A program made the translations under genes and the position numbers. Positions 35,652 through 45,050 of a stretch of 64,000 bases of DNA are shown here, piece after piece. Below the pieces are notes generated by a model. That model was not told where the DNA came from. It ran no database searches and saw nothing but the letters and a program-made list of their open reading frames with translations. Numbering within the stretch: position 1 is the first letter of the stretch; each line of letters starts with the position of its first letter. The DNA lies in assembly GCF_015207005.2 (NCBI RefSeq), contig NZ_JADEXS020000002.1:186001-250000 (forward strand), written 5' to 3'. The stretch is from Desmonostoc muscorum LEGE 12446. Lineage in GTDB: Bacteria; Cyanobacteriota; Cyanobacteriia; Cyanobacteriales; Nostocaceae.

Positions 35652-36091
35652 AAATTAAATACTTTATTAAAAATAAAGAAAACTATGAGCGAGTACCAGT
35701 ATTACGAATTCCAGGCATTAGACCGACCATTAACTGCATCAGAACAAGCATATATAAGTAGTTTATCTAGTCGGGTACAACTGAGTGCAACAAACGCAAT
35801 TTTTACCTACAGCTATGGAGACTTTCGAGGTGAACCCAAGGAAGTTCTGGAAAAGTGTTTCGACATCATGTTATACATGGCGAATTGGGGAACGCGACAA
35901 TTAATGTTTCGTTTCCCTAAAACAGTGGTTGCTCCATCAGTTTTTGAACTTTATTGTTTAGCTGATAAAATTACTGTATCAAGTAGCAAAAATTATGTAA
36001 TTGTAGATATTAGTATCCAGGACGAAGAATATGGAGATTGGATAGAAGGGGAGGGATGGCTAGCACAATTAGTGCAGTTGCGTGATGATAT

Positions 36092-37326
36092 CAGGACTTA
36101 CGCAACTGGCACAAATAGCGGGCAGGGCGCAGCCCTGACAGGCGACAATTTAAATCAAACCAAGCACATAAGAATACTTGGGCGTTTCAGTTGCTGAATT
36201 AAATAATTAGAAAGCAAGTTATGCTTGATTTGATAAATAGTTTGACCAGTTGTATAGGCTAAATTCTTTAACCTAACCCAAACTAACATTGCACAAGCGA
36301 TATGATTTCTTTGAAGCCTAGCTTTCCGACATTGGCAAAATTCAATCCCAGTTAATTGTTTAATTTCTCTGTGAAACTCCTCGATTTTCCAACGAATTTT
36401 ACACACCTCTTGTACAACATCCGTGGAACTTTGAGATAAATCGTTAGTTGCGACATAATCCGTTCTGTTGGTAGAAACAGTAACCCGGAATAGTTTCACT
36501 TTTTTATTAGCTGGGAACCCTTTAATTTTGATTATCTTACCACAATCTAATTCTTCTTGACTCCATTCTAATAATTCAATACGTTTATATTTTGCTTGAC
36601 CAAATGTATCATCAACTAACCGATTGTCTTTTAAAGGGCAATAATAAATTTTGTCTAAGCTATCAATATATAGCATTAAACTGTGTACCGCATACCATGT
36701 ATCCATCAAAACAGTATCAAATGGTAAAAGCTTATGATACACAAGGCTTTGGAGCATGTCTTTCACATGGTCTATCTTGGTTTTGCCATCGACATCAGGA
36801 TTAAAAATTCGATAATCTATGACCCAAAATCTTTGAAGTGTAGGGTTGACATACACGCAGCTAACTACGCCAATGCCTTTAAGGACACCATGCTCATTAC
36901 CACTATATTGTCTTCTGACTATTTCTATTTCTTCAGAATACCTTTTATCTAAAATGCTATCATCAAATATTATGTAACCATTGTCATCAGGCTCAACTAC
37001 CTCTTTCACGTTATCCCATAGTAAACGAGGTGTTAATTTTTCTCTTTTCAAATAATAGTTAATTGTATCATGGCTAATACTCTCTAAATGCTCTGCCAAA
37101 TTGGTAATGGTATAATTAATTTGGCTACTAAGTAGATACTGGCAATAATCTAATTTAGTAAACTTCATATTCAAAAGTATTCGTTACAGTAGCCTGAGCA
37201 GCAGCCCAAAAATTTGGTGTGAAAAGGAACAATTTACATTTGTACTCTAGTTCATTTCATCTGCATTTTTATAGTACTTTAGTACTATTTGTTAGCGATC
37301 GCATTGTGCCAGTTGCGTAAGTCCTG
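36092..37326 (-). mobile_element. IS4-superfamily (IS701/ISH3-like) insertion sequence, intact
   Basis: The 1235-bp element has inverted ends CAGGACTTACGCAACTGGCA and is flanked by a perfect 5-bp duplication GATAT (36087-36091 and 37327-37331). A truncated copy lies at 26377-26798 and an end-only remnant at 46999-47027. The 94-bp MITE at 8935 shares its ends. Family assignment within the IS4 superfamily is uncertain; 4-5-bp duplications fit IS701 or ISH3. Confidence 0.93.
36155..37174 (-). CDS. IS4-superfamily transposase
   Basis: The 339-aa protein carries a DDE core: NGYIIFDDSILDKRY (first Asp), LPFDTVLMDTWYAV (second Asp) and KIRWKIEEFHREIKQ (Glu in the Y/W-x-RE-x-K-like motif). The N-terminal ~60 residues form a DNA-binding helical region. 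The frame is intact. Its first 91 residues match the truncated copy at 26529, which shows how recently the copies diverged. Confidence 0.92.
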   Translation of the reverse strand: MNMKFTKLDYCQYLLSSQINYTITNLAEHLESISHDTINYYLKREKLTPRLLWDNVKEVVEPDDNGYIIFDDSILDKRYSEEIEIVRRQYSGNEHGVLKGIGVVSCVYVNPTLQRFWVIDYRIFNPDVDGKTKIDHVKDMLQSLVYHKLLPFDTVLMDTWYAVHSLMLYIDSLDKIYYCPLKDNRLVDDTFGQAKYKRIELLEWSQEELDCGKIIKIKGFPANKKVKLFRVTVSTNRTDYVATNDLSQSSTDVVQEVCKIRWKIEEFHREIKQLTGIEFCQCRKARLQRNHIACAMLVWVRLKNLAYTTGQTIYQIKHNLLSNYLIQQLKRPSILMCLV

Positions 37327-38113
37327 GATATTTTGCAAGGAGATTATCGAGTTTTATACCTGGCTTGGTTAAAAGCAGCTTCAATAGCAATTGAAGAAGG
37401 GGAAGATGAAGAAGATTTAGTTGAACCACCTGTCCCAGCCAACTTGAAAAAACTACCTGCTGCAATTGAGACTTTTACGGAGTTATTTGATATTGACCAG
37501 GATTTAATTGCATCGGCATCTCAAGTAAGTATTGATAAAAAAGAAAATACTGAACCCATAAAAGAGTGGATTACAGCTTTGTCATCAGAGGAAAAAGACT
37601 ATTTTCTTTTGAAAGTAGCAACAGGTGAAATTAATGTTGGAATACAACTTGTAAACCGACTGCGAGAGCTATTTAAAATTCCCAAAAGTGATAGCAATCA
37701 TGATACTCATAGACGCTCATTTTCTCAGTTACTAGAAAATGCTAATGAGCAAATGCAACAGCGTCAGCAACGAGAGAAATTAGCAGCACAACAGGAAAAA
37801 ATCCGGAAGTTAGAAGTTCTAGCTAAAAATCAAGATAAAGTATGGTCAGATATATATAAATTACTTGAATTCAAGCAATCCAAAACTTATGACCAAGCAG
37901 TTGCACATCTAGTTGACTTACGGGAATTGGCTGAATATCAAGGGAAGCTAGAGGAGTTTAAAGCTTCTATTAAGCAGATGCAAAAAGATTATAGCACCCG
38001 GACTGGATTGCTATCGCGCCTGAAAAAAGTTGGATTATTGTAAATTCTCTAAGTGTACAATTTTTCTTTTCTGACATGGTGATGCTGATTACCATTTTAT
38101 ATTCATGGTATGA

Positions 38114-38256
38114 AGCCCCTATTTTTAAATAGGTCGAATAAAAAAAGAAGATTTTTAAGGCACGTAGTGCGATAACTTAGCAGTGCGGAGCCGGAGCCGC
38201 TCCGCCTCCGGTCCATATTTGAAACAAGAGCTTTTAAGTTACTTATTCCCTTTCCC
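38114..38256 (+). repeat. Direct repeat left of the methylase-helicase gene
   Basis: This stretch contains AGCCCCTATTTTTAAA, AAAAAAGAAGATTTTTAAGG, CGTAGTGCGATAACTTAGCAG and TTTGAAACAAGAGCTTTTAA in order. The same words in the same order, with a ~20-base difference, occur at 42754-42870. The copies flank the 1429-aa gene as direct repeats. The left copy has an additional GC-rich palindrome (GCGGAGCCGGAGCCGCTCCG). Confidence 0.75.
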
Positions 38257-38329
38257 ATTTCCCTTTCTTCACACTCTTGTTTGAGCGAAAAATAAGCTGA
38301 TGTATCTAATAAATACATCAGCTTTTGAC

Positions 38330-41300
38330 TTATCCCAAGATTTCAATCACAGCCGCTAGAATAGCTGGTGCTTTGTCTGAAACTGGAATGAATATCCGCT
38401 TTTGCCAGTTGATGATCTCGGTGAAGCAACCTACAGCTAAGAGTCGCTCTGCCAGTGAGATAGCATTAACCAGTTCTATGCGAGGTTCATTAGCAACGAA
38501 AGAACGTCGCAAGGTTACACCACCTGGCAACTGCTGTGTATATCTCTCGTTGAGTACCAGCTTCACAAGTTCTTCTGGAGAAAGCAGCTGGTTCCTTAGT
38601 CCGAGTTGTTCGCGCACGGTTTGAATGTCGTGAGCATTCACCACCCGACCGAGAATCTTTTGTCCATCGCTGGTTTGCAAGCGGAAGACTCGGCTATTGT
38701 GCTGGGGCAAGATTTTCCAGATAGGCAATAGAATACCAGTCACCAAATGCAGGTAATCGGTAGTGAACTTGGGCAGTGCATCTACTTCAATAGACCACCC
38801 TGCGACGAACGCATCGACACAAACCGCTTTCCAAGTGGAAGATTCTAAATCCTTGACTGGTATACGGGTTTCTTTTTGGGGACGGACGAATAACACTCTT
38901 GGTACAACACCACCATCAGCGTCGTAGATACTATGTGTCGGAATTGACACAGCAGCATGACCAGATTTGGTGTTAACCATCAGTTTCCCCTGGTACATAC
39001 TGGCAAACTCAAGCATCTCGTCAGCAGTTTTGATGTTGTTCTTCTGGGTGCGCTCAATTTTCAAGTAGTTGGTTGTACTATTTGTTGCAGGGTGTGTATA
39101 AACTACTTCTTCCCTTTCGATGGTAAACCGTTCTGCTCGAAGTGTTTCCACACCCATCTCATAGATTCCTGCCGTTCGCGCTGCTTCAATCTGCTGACTT
39201 AGCAATAACTCAAAACGCTCGAAAATGATGTTTTGCATATCGATGCGTAAAGCCAGCAGTCGATTGAGGAATTGCCGCAGTGGTGGAAGGTCTATCCGCA
39301 TTCCGCCTTCGTGGGAAGTTAGCGATAACCCTGTCATCTGCTCGAACTGCCCTAGCGGAACTTCAGCAAACCGACCCTGATAAATTTGCTTGAACAATTC
39401 ATACAGTGCGTGTTCTGCATAGTTCGACTCCAGATTATCCTTGGTATCAAAGATGCCATTGCCTCCGGTTTGCCTTTGCCCCCTTGTGAGTGCGCCCAAG
39501 CTATCCAGCCGTCGAGCAATAGTGCTGATGAATCGGCGTTCACCTATAACGTTCGTCGTGACTGGTCTGAACACGGGCGCAGATGCTTGGTTGGTTCTGT
39601 GCGATCGTCCAAGCCCTTGAATTGCATTGTCTGCTCTCCAGCCTGCTTCCAACAAATAATGCGATCGCCGCCGCCGATTCACAGCGTTGAGGTCAGCGTG
39701 ATAGCTGCGACCCGTGCCGCCTGCATCAGAGAAGATGAGAATTTGTTTATCACCCGTCATAAATGCGTTAGTCTCAGCAATATTCGCCCCACTACCCCGT
39801 GAATCAACGAACAAACGCCCTGAATCATCTTTCAGAACTCGCTTGCTGCGACCAGTTACTTCGGCAATTTGCTTGTGACCAAAATGCCACAGCAATTGTT
39901 CTAATGCGCCAGGGATTGGGTCAAGGCTTGCTAGTCGATCAACTAGAGTATCTCTCAAGGCTACAGCTTCTTGGGAGATAACTGGAGAACCATCGGCATT
40001 AAAGACTGGCTCGGATCTTTCTTCTCCATCAACGCCTGAATGGATGGAATGGAGATGAATGGGGAAAGCACTCATCAGGTAATCCATGACATATTCCCGT
40101 GGAGTCAGATCAAGATTGAGATCCTTCCATTCTTCGGGTGCAACTTCATTGAGTCGGCGCTTAAGCAACTCCTCATTAGTTGATACAATTTGAATAACAA
40201 CGGCATTTTGAGCAGCTAAATCCTCTTCAATCGCTTTAATTAACTGCGGACATTTCATGCCAGTTAACAGATGGTTGAAGAATCTTTGCTTGTGTGACTC
40301 AAACTGCGAGTTGGCAGACATCTTAGCAGCACGATTGTACGTTTTTGCGCCAGTTATATTGCAAGCTTCTAAGGCTTTTTCTAAATTATTATGAATAACA
40401 CCAAAAGCATCGGAGTAGCTGTTATAAATCCGTTCCTGCGTCGGCGTTAAATCAATGTAGAGAGTCTGATACTCCACCCCCTCGAATGAAAGACTCCGCG
40501 CCAGATACAGCCCCAAAGCCTTGAGATCCCTGGCTACGACTTCCATCGCGGCAATACCACCGCCCTCAATGGATTCCACAAAATCCTCACGGGAGGTGAA
40601 AGGGAAATCTCCAGTCTGCCAAAGCCCCAGACGATTTGCATAAGATAGGTTAGAAACCTTTGTCGCTCCAGTCGCAGAAACGTAGATAACCCGTGCTGAG
40701 GGCAGTGCGTTTTGCAACCTCAGCCCAACAATGCCTTGCTGGGATGCTGCAACCATACCGAGTTTACCCTCTTGAGCCATTGCATTACCCATCGCGTGAC
40801 ACTCATCAAATGCGATCGCTCCCTCAAAGTACTTACCTGCCCACTCAACGATTTGCTTGAGACGACTTTTACCGTTCTTTTGAGAACGTAGAGTCGAGTA
40901 GGTACAGAATAGAATGCCTTGGGTGAGAGGGATGGAGTCGCCAAGTTTGATGTTGCTCAGGTCGATAATATCTTTTGCATCACCTCCTAAAGCACACCAA
41001 TCGCGTCGGGCATCTTCAATTAAAGCAGAGCTTTTAGATACCCAAATGGCTTTTTGCCGCCCCTGACACCAATTGTCTAATATAATACCTGCACACTGTC
41101 GTCCTTTCCCTGCTCCCATGCCATCACCAAGGAACCATCCACGGCGAAATCTAACAGCGTTTTCTGAGCTAGTTGCTGCTACAGTCACATTATCCCAAGA
41201 ATCATCCACAATATAAGACCCAGACAGAAATTCACAGTGGGCAAAACCAGCGTAAATAACGCTTTCAAGTTGTGCTTCAGATAACAAGCCTTGTGAGACA

Positions 41301-42619
41301 ATGTTTTGCGGGAGATGTGGTTTGTAAGTGGGAGCCGGAGGCGATACTAATGCCATTCCCGCACTCTCACAGAGTAGCGACGGATGAGGTAAAGCATCTT
41401 TAATTCTGATTCGTTGTGGGCGATATGTTTCGTATAGGGTATCTTTCAAACCCTCACTAGCCGTCCATTCGATAACCTCATATTCCAACACTACTACATC
41501 GTCTGGGAGAGAGGAAACTGTTTCGGGTTGTGCAACTGTAGTACGTTTTGACAATTGAACAACTTTTGCCTTCGCCGCAGCAGCTTTGACTTTTTCTGAG
41601 CATTCCCACGGAGATCGCTGTGGTAATTGCTCAATCAACGCCAGCAGTTCGGGCAAGTCCAAGGTTTCGGGAATACAGGGGATTTGCCTGTGATTATCAG
41701 CCGTAACCTTGTCAATTACTGTGATTCTGGTGTCGATTTGTGTACCATGTTTTGAGTACACCTTGCCGTTAACCCCAACAGATAGTAGAACTCGTGCTTC
41801 CGAGTGCCACTTAACAAAAGTCTTGCGCCAAGTGGGATTATTGGGAGAAAACCAGTTAGCAGTAATTGTTACCAGCCGTCCACCGTCAGCCAGTCTTTGC
41901 AATGCCGAGTTGATATGCCTCTTTGTTGCGTCTCTATTGCGACTGTTGATTTTGGGAGATGCACAGAAAGGTGGATTCATCAGCACAACTGAAGGCTGAG
42001 TTTTACCAGCTAGGTAATCGTTAATCTGTTCCGCGTTTACTGAGAATAATGGTGTACCAGGGAATAATCGCCGCAGAATCTTCTCCCTATCGGGTGCAAG
42101 CTCGTTGAGCATCAGACTTGCACTGTGCAGTTTAGCCATTTGTGCCAGTAGACCAGTTCCGGCTGATGGCTCCAGCACCAAATCAGTAGCTTGTATAAAT
42201 CCTGCTTTGGCTACGAGATAAGCAAGCGGCAGAGGGGTGGAGAATTGCTGAAGCTTTACTGACTCTTCACTACGGCGAGTATGCGTCGGACAGAGGGCTG
42301 TTAATTCTTCTAATTGTTGCACAACCACTTGAGGTTGTTGTGATAAAATCTTAATTCCCAGATGACGCAGATATAATATTTGCGCTACTTCCACAGCTTC
42401 GTAAGCATCTTTCCATTGCCATGTGCCTTCTGCCGCAGTACCGTGAAAGTGGCGATTCATCTGGGAAGAAACAGTTTTCGTAGAGAGAGGGCGATTATCT
42501 ATTAAAACTTTTGCAAGCTCTTGGGCAACATTAATAACTGACTGCCCATAATCGATTACTGTTTGCAAATCGAATAAAGAACCTTGAGTGAAAAGTTGCT
42601 GTACCATTGCATCACTCAC
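38330..42619 (-). CDS. N6-adenine methyltransferase / strawberry-notch helicase fusion (DarB-like)
   Basis: This 1429-aa protein joins two enzymes. Residues ~125-330 form a class I SAM methyltransferase with PSAGTG at 151-156 and NPPF at 215-218, the signature of DNA N6-adenine methylases. Residues ~455-1200 form a strawberry-notch-type superfamily 2 helicase with Walker A GDGMGAGKG at 499-506, DECH at 605-608, and a C-terminal motor marked by SDAGGTGRSYHADLNA and IQGLGRSHRTNQ. The last ~230 residues are unassigned. The layout recalls phage P1 DarB and related plasmid/phage antirestriction or defence proteins, but no such role is shown here. It stands alone between direct repeats. Confidence 0.88.
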   Translation of the reverse strand: MSDAMVQQLFTQGSLFDLQTVIDYGQSVINVAQELAKVLIDNRPLSTKTVSSQMNRHFHGTAAEGTWQWKDAYEAVEVAQILYLRHLGIKILSQQPQVVVQQLEELTALCPTHTRRSEESVKLQQFSTPLPLAYLVAKAGFIQATDLVLEPSAGTGLLAQMAKLHSASLMLNELAPDREKILRRLFPGTPLFSVNAEQINDYLAGKTQPSVVLMNPPFCASPKINSRNRDATKRHINSALQRLADGGRLVTITANWFSPNNPTWRKTFVKWHSEARVLLSVGVNGKVYSKHGTQIDTRITVIDKVTADNHRQIPCIPETLDLPELLALIEQLPQRSPWECSEKVKAAAAKAKVVQLSKRTTVAQPETVSSLPDDVVVLEYEVIEWTASEGLKDTLYETYRPQRIRIKDALPHPSLLCESAGMALVSPPAPTYKPHLPQNIVSQGLLSEAQLESVIYAGFAHCEFLSGSYIVDDSWDNVTVAATSSENAVRFRRGWFLGDGMGAGKGRQCAGIILDNWCQGRQKAIWVSKSSALIEDARRDWCALGGDAKDIIDLSNIKLGDSIPLTQGILFCTYSTLRSQKNGKSRLKQIVEWAGKYFEGAIAFDECHAMGNAMAQEGKLGMVAASQQGIVGLRLQNALPSARVIYVSATGATKVSNLSYANRLGLWQTGDFPFTSREDFVESIEGGGIAAMEVVARDLKALGLYLARSLSFEGVEYQTLYIDLTPTQERIYNSYSDAFGVIHNNLEKALEACNITGAKTYNRAAKMSANSQFESHKQRFFNHLLTGMKCPQLIKAIEEDLAAQNAVVIQIVSTNEELLKRRLNEVAPEEWKDLNLDLTPREYVMDYLMSAFPIHLHSIHSGVDGEERSEPVFNADGSPVISQEAVALRDTLVDRLASLDPIPGALEQLLWHFGHKQIAEVTGRSKRVLKDDSGRLFVDSRGSGANIAETNAFMTGDKQILIFSDAGGTGRSYHADLNAVNRRRRSHYLLEAGWRADNAIQGLGRSHRTNQASAPVFRPVTTNVIGERRFISTIARRLDSLGALTRGQRQTGGNGIFDTKDNLESNYAEHALYELFKQIYQGRFAEVPLGQFEQMTGLSLTSHEGGMRIDLPPLRQFLNRLLALRIDMQNIIFERFELLLSQQIEAARTAGIYEMGVETLRAERFTIEREEVVYTHPATNSTTNYLKIERTQKNNIKTADEMLEFASMYQGKLMVNTKSGHAAVSIPTHSIYDADGGVVPRVLFVRPQKETRIPVKDLESSTWKAVCVDAFVAGWSIEVDALPKFTTDYLHLVTGILLPIWKILPQHNSRVFRLQTSDGQKILGRVVNAHDIQTVREQLGLRNQLLSPEELVKLVLNERYTQQLPGGVTLRRSFVANEPRIELVNAISLAERLLAVGCFTEIINWQKRIFIPVSDKAPAILAAVIEILG

Positions 42620-42753
42620 AATATTATTTTTTCACTTTTGCTATGGCGAAGCCTTTCTCTTATTAAGAAATGAGGCAATTACCAAGAAGGGGAAAAGGGG
42701 AATGGGAAAGGGGGAAAGGGCACAGAATTTAGAACTTTTCCTCACAAGGTAGA

Positions 42754-42870
42754 AAGCCCCTGTCTTAATTGTGGAGAACAAAAAAAGAAGATTTTTTAGA
42801 CATGTAGTGCAAGAACTTAGCAGCGTCTTTATTTGAAACAAGAGCTTTTAAGTTACTGGTTCCCTTTCCC
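42754..42870 (+). repeat. Direct repeat right of the methylase-helicase gene
   Basis: It carries AGCCCCTGTCTTAATT, AAAAAAAGAAGATTTTTTAG, ATGTAGTGCAAGAACTTAGCAG and TTTGAAACAAGAGCTTTTAA, matching 38114-38256 in order and strand. Both repeats are followed by a TTCCCTTTCCC tract. Since they lie about 4.6 kb apart in direct orientation, recombination between them would delete the methylase-helicase gene as a circle. Confidence 0.75.
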
Positions 42871-42931
42871 CTTTCCCCTTTAACCTTTTCCCTTTTATTC
42901 TTCGGTGATCAGCCGAGGGTTAAAAAACGAA

Positions 42932-43378
42932 TTAGCCAGCTTTAGGCGGTCTGCCTGGCTTGCGCTTCCCTGAAGAATTTACATCAGCCTTTTTAGTTTT
43001 CGGTGACTTGTTGGCAGAGTTGTTAGCTTTATTGGAACGAGTAGTACGTTTTGGTTGTGATGAAATCTCTTTAACTGGAGGCAGTAATCTCAATGTAGGG
43101 AATGAGAGAATAACTGCTTCATTACTGGTACAATGAATGACTTCATCCTCTAACATCCAAGGATCTGGCAATTTTTCAAAAGTCCGAGCTTGTGGTGTGA
43201 TTACTTCTGATACTGATGGGATTGTAGAAGCGGCTATATTTCCATTGCTAACAGAAACCACATTACTAGTATAAGCAGCCGATACAAATAGTCCGTTAAT
43301 GAACTGGAATATAACGAGAGTAACGAATGCCCAAAAGATGACTACGATTGTCAAAGTGAGTAGAGATTGCATATCCAT
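42932..43378 (-). CDS. Membrane-anchored protein with AT-hook-like tail
   Basis: The 148-aa protein has one N-terminal membrane helix (LLTLTIVVIFWAFVTLVIF), a ~70-residue middle, then a basic Lys/Ser/Asn-rich tail ending GKRKPGRPPKAG. The RKPGRPPK motif is an AT-hook, which binds the minor groove of AT-rich DNA. A membrane-bound DNA-tethering role on a plasmid is an attractive inference. It is divergent from the sigma factor gene. Family not recognised. Confidence 0.65.
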   Translation of the reverse strand: MDMQSLLTLTIVVIFWAFVTLVIFQFINGLFVSAAYTSNVVSVSNGNIAASTIPSVSEVITPQARTFEKLPDPWMLEDEVIHCTSNEAVILSFPTLRLLPPVKEISSQPKRTTRSNKANNSANKSPKTKKADVNSSGKRKPGRPPKAG

Positions 43379-43750
43379 GATTATTCCTCAACTAAGTAAT
43401 TGTATTTTTCAATTGATTTACGCAAAGCGTTTTTAAGCTTTGTTCAAATGTGAAGCGAGTTTGAACATATCCTCTCTTGAAGAGAGGACTTCACTCTAAA
43501 TTTAGCGTAGCGCCTCTCTGATTTAACTCAGTCAAATTTCTCCACTAATTTAAAGCTTAGTTATCAAATAAAGCAGCTTTTAGTATTTACCTATTTTAAG
43601 ATTTCAAGTATTATGTTTATAATCTTATTTGACTTTAGATTTACATTGGGGTTAAGTCTATGGTTAAGATTTAATTTGTTAGCTAATTCTTGAGATAAAA
43701 CATTCTATTCAAACGAAAAAGAAAAGTAGTCGTCACAATTAATTGAAAGT
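43379..43750. promoter_or_regulatory. Divergent regulatory region before sigma factor gene
   Basis: This 372-base region lies between two divergent genes. It has an inverted pair GTTCAAA (43442-43448) and TTTGAAC (43460-43466) with an 11-base loop, followed at once by CCTCTCTTGAAGAGAGG (43471-43487), a near-perfect palindrome. Either may be an operator. The TATTTTTCAATTGATTTACG stretch lies before the minus-strand gene. Function is inferred from position. Confidence 0.45.
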
Positions 43751-44701
43751 ATGCCCAGCCTAACTACCGACTTAGTTCGCTCCTACCTTAAAGAAATCGG
43801 ACGCTACCCTCTGCTAACTCCTGAGCAAGAAATTACAAATGCAAGGGCGTTGCAGCAGATGATGGCGATTGAAGAACAGCGATCAAACCTCGCACTTCAA
43901 TTAAACCGAGAACCAACCACAAGAGAATTAGCTACCTCGCTTGGGCAAACTGAAGCTGAAGTACAGTCAATCGTTCAACAAGGTCAAAAAGCTAAAGAGA
44001 AAATGGTGACAGCTAACCTACGGTTGGTGGTTTCTGTTGCCAAAAAATACCAGAACCACAATTTAGATTTTCTCGACTTGCTCCAAGAAGGGGCACTGGG
44101 ACTGCAACGAGGAATCGAAAAGTTTGACCCTAACAAAGGCTACAAACTATCAACCTATACTTATTGGTGGATTACCCAGTCAATAACACGTGCTATAGCA
44201 GATAAGTCTCGTACTATTCGTTTACCAATTCATATCAACGAAAAGTTAAACAAAATCAGGAGAATACAGCAGCAACTGTTTCAGTCTTTGGGTCGTCCTC
44301 CAGTTGTAGCAGAAATTGCCGAATCGTTGAATCTATTGCCAAGCCAAATAAGAGATTACCTTCAGGTTTCCAAGTCTCCAGTTTCATTAGAAATGCGAGT
44401 GGGAGATGAGGGTGAAACTGAACTAGTCGATATTTTGCCGATGGATGGTATTTCCCTAGATGAGCAAATTACTCTTGAGCTTTTACACCAGGACTTGAGC
44501 GAGTTGCTGGCATTGCTTAAGCCAAGGCAACGAGAAGTATTGACTCTACGTTTTGGATTGTCAGATAATCAGCAACTAACTTTGAGTCAAGTTGCAAAAC
44601 GCCTAAATCTTAGTCGAGAAACAATTCGTAAAACTGAACATCAAGGTTTAAAAATTTTGCGCTCTCATCAAAACAATATCAAAGACTATCTTCTTAATTA
44701 A
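43751..44701 (+). CDS. Group 2 RNA polymerase sigma-70 factor
   Basis: The 316-aa protein is a primary-like (group 2) sigma factor. Region 1.2 is LVRSYLKEIGRYPLLTPEQE; region 2 has NLRLVVSVAKKYQ, DLLQEGALGLQRGIEKFDP and LSTYTYWWITQSITRAI for -10 binding and melting; region 3 follows with IHINEKLNKIRRIQQQL; region 4 ends with LKPRQREVLTLRFGL and LSRETIRKTEHQGLKILR for -35 binding. Cyanobacterial SigB/C/D/E-type factors alter gene expression under stress or nitrogen limitation, and plasmid-borne copies are known in Nostocales. It could direct transcription of plasmid genes. Confidence 0.93.
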   Translation: MPSLTTDLVRSYLKEIGRYPLLTPEQEITNARALQQMMAIEEQRSNLALQLNREPTTRELATSLGQTEAEVQSIVQQGQKAKEKMVTANLRLVVSVAKKYQNHNLDFLDLLQEGALGLQRGIEKFDPNKGYKLSTYTYWWITQSITRAIADKSRTIRLPIHINEKLNKIRRIQQQLFQSLGRPPVVAEIAESLNLLPSQIRDYLQVSKSPVSLEMRVGDEGETELVDILPMDGISLDEQITLELLHQDLSELLALLKPRQREVLTLRFGLSDNQQLTLSQVAKRLNLSRETIRKTEHQGLKILRSHQNNIKDYLLN

Positions 44702-44732
44702 GTGTTTCATTTATATAACTCGAATTCGCTAC

Positions 44733-44924
44733 TCCAAAGACTCAGAGCAAACCGCGACTGCTGTTAAAGATGCCTCCAATTGCGGCTGTCAGGAGTGCGA
44801 TGGCGTACCCGCACTTTCCGGTGGCGATTACCTCTGCTTAGTCCCTGGCGAAAAACCATCAGATTGTTACTGTTTCAATCAAATGGCGCATGAATATATT
44901 GATGCCCAGAAACTATCCTTATAA
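44733..44924 (+). pseudogene. Cys-rich protein fragment
   Basis: A frame of ~63 codons reads SKDSEQTATAVKDASN, then CGCQECDGVPALSGGDY, LCLVPGEKPSDCYC and a stop. Six cysteines in a short span suggest metal binding. No ATG or GTG opens this frame and only ~15 open codons lie upstream, so it may be a truncated gene. A small Zn-ribbon gene starts 23 bases after its stop. Confidence 0.35.
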
Positions 44925-44947
44925 ATAGAACAGCGATTATAGAACCG

Positions 44948-45050
44948 ATGCCCAGCAAAACTATTGAAGTCCGAGAGTACACCGTCAGAGCGCACAAGCG
45001 GGAAATTCATACTCGCGTTTTTAACTTTGTGTGTAAGCAATGTGAGCAAC
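44948..45050 (+). pseudogene. Small zinc-ribbon protein gene cut by ISKra4-like copy B
   Basis: ATG at 44948 opens [18 protein letters not shown] and continues to [10 protein letters not shown], where ISKra4-like copy B begins. The [14 protein letters not shown] start followed by FVCKQC is that of a small cyanobacterial zinc-ribbon protein with a second Cys pair further on. That second half is missing on the far side of the IS, where an IS4-superfamily end remnant follows instead. The gene is therefore truncated for good. Confidence 0.6.

Larger units (their letters stand above)
35685..38043 (+). pseudogene. Unknown conserved protein gene split by IS4-superfamily element
   Basis: The first part (35685-36091) encodes MSEYQYYEFQALDRPLT, LSSRVQLSATNAIFTYSYGDFRG-type sequence and MLYMANWGTRQLMFRFP, ending LVQLRDDI. 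After the element the frame resumes at 37332 as LQGDYRVLYLAWLKAAS and continues through a helical, charged region (coiled-coil-like QQRQQREKLAAQQEKIRKLE) to 38043. Removing the element and one GATAT restores a ~372-aa protein. I recall the YQYYEFQAxDRPLT start from widespread hypothetical proteins of unknown function, often with long helical tails. The start codon follows ung closely. Confidence 0.85.

Noticed and set aside
39386..39802. 138-aa plus-strand ORF inside the methylase-helicase gene
   Set aside because: Antisense to a conserved helicase region whose motifs fully explain the sequence.
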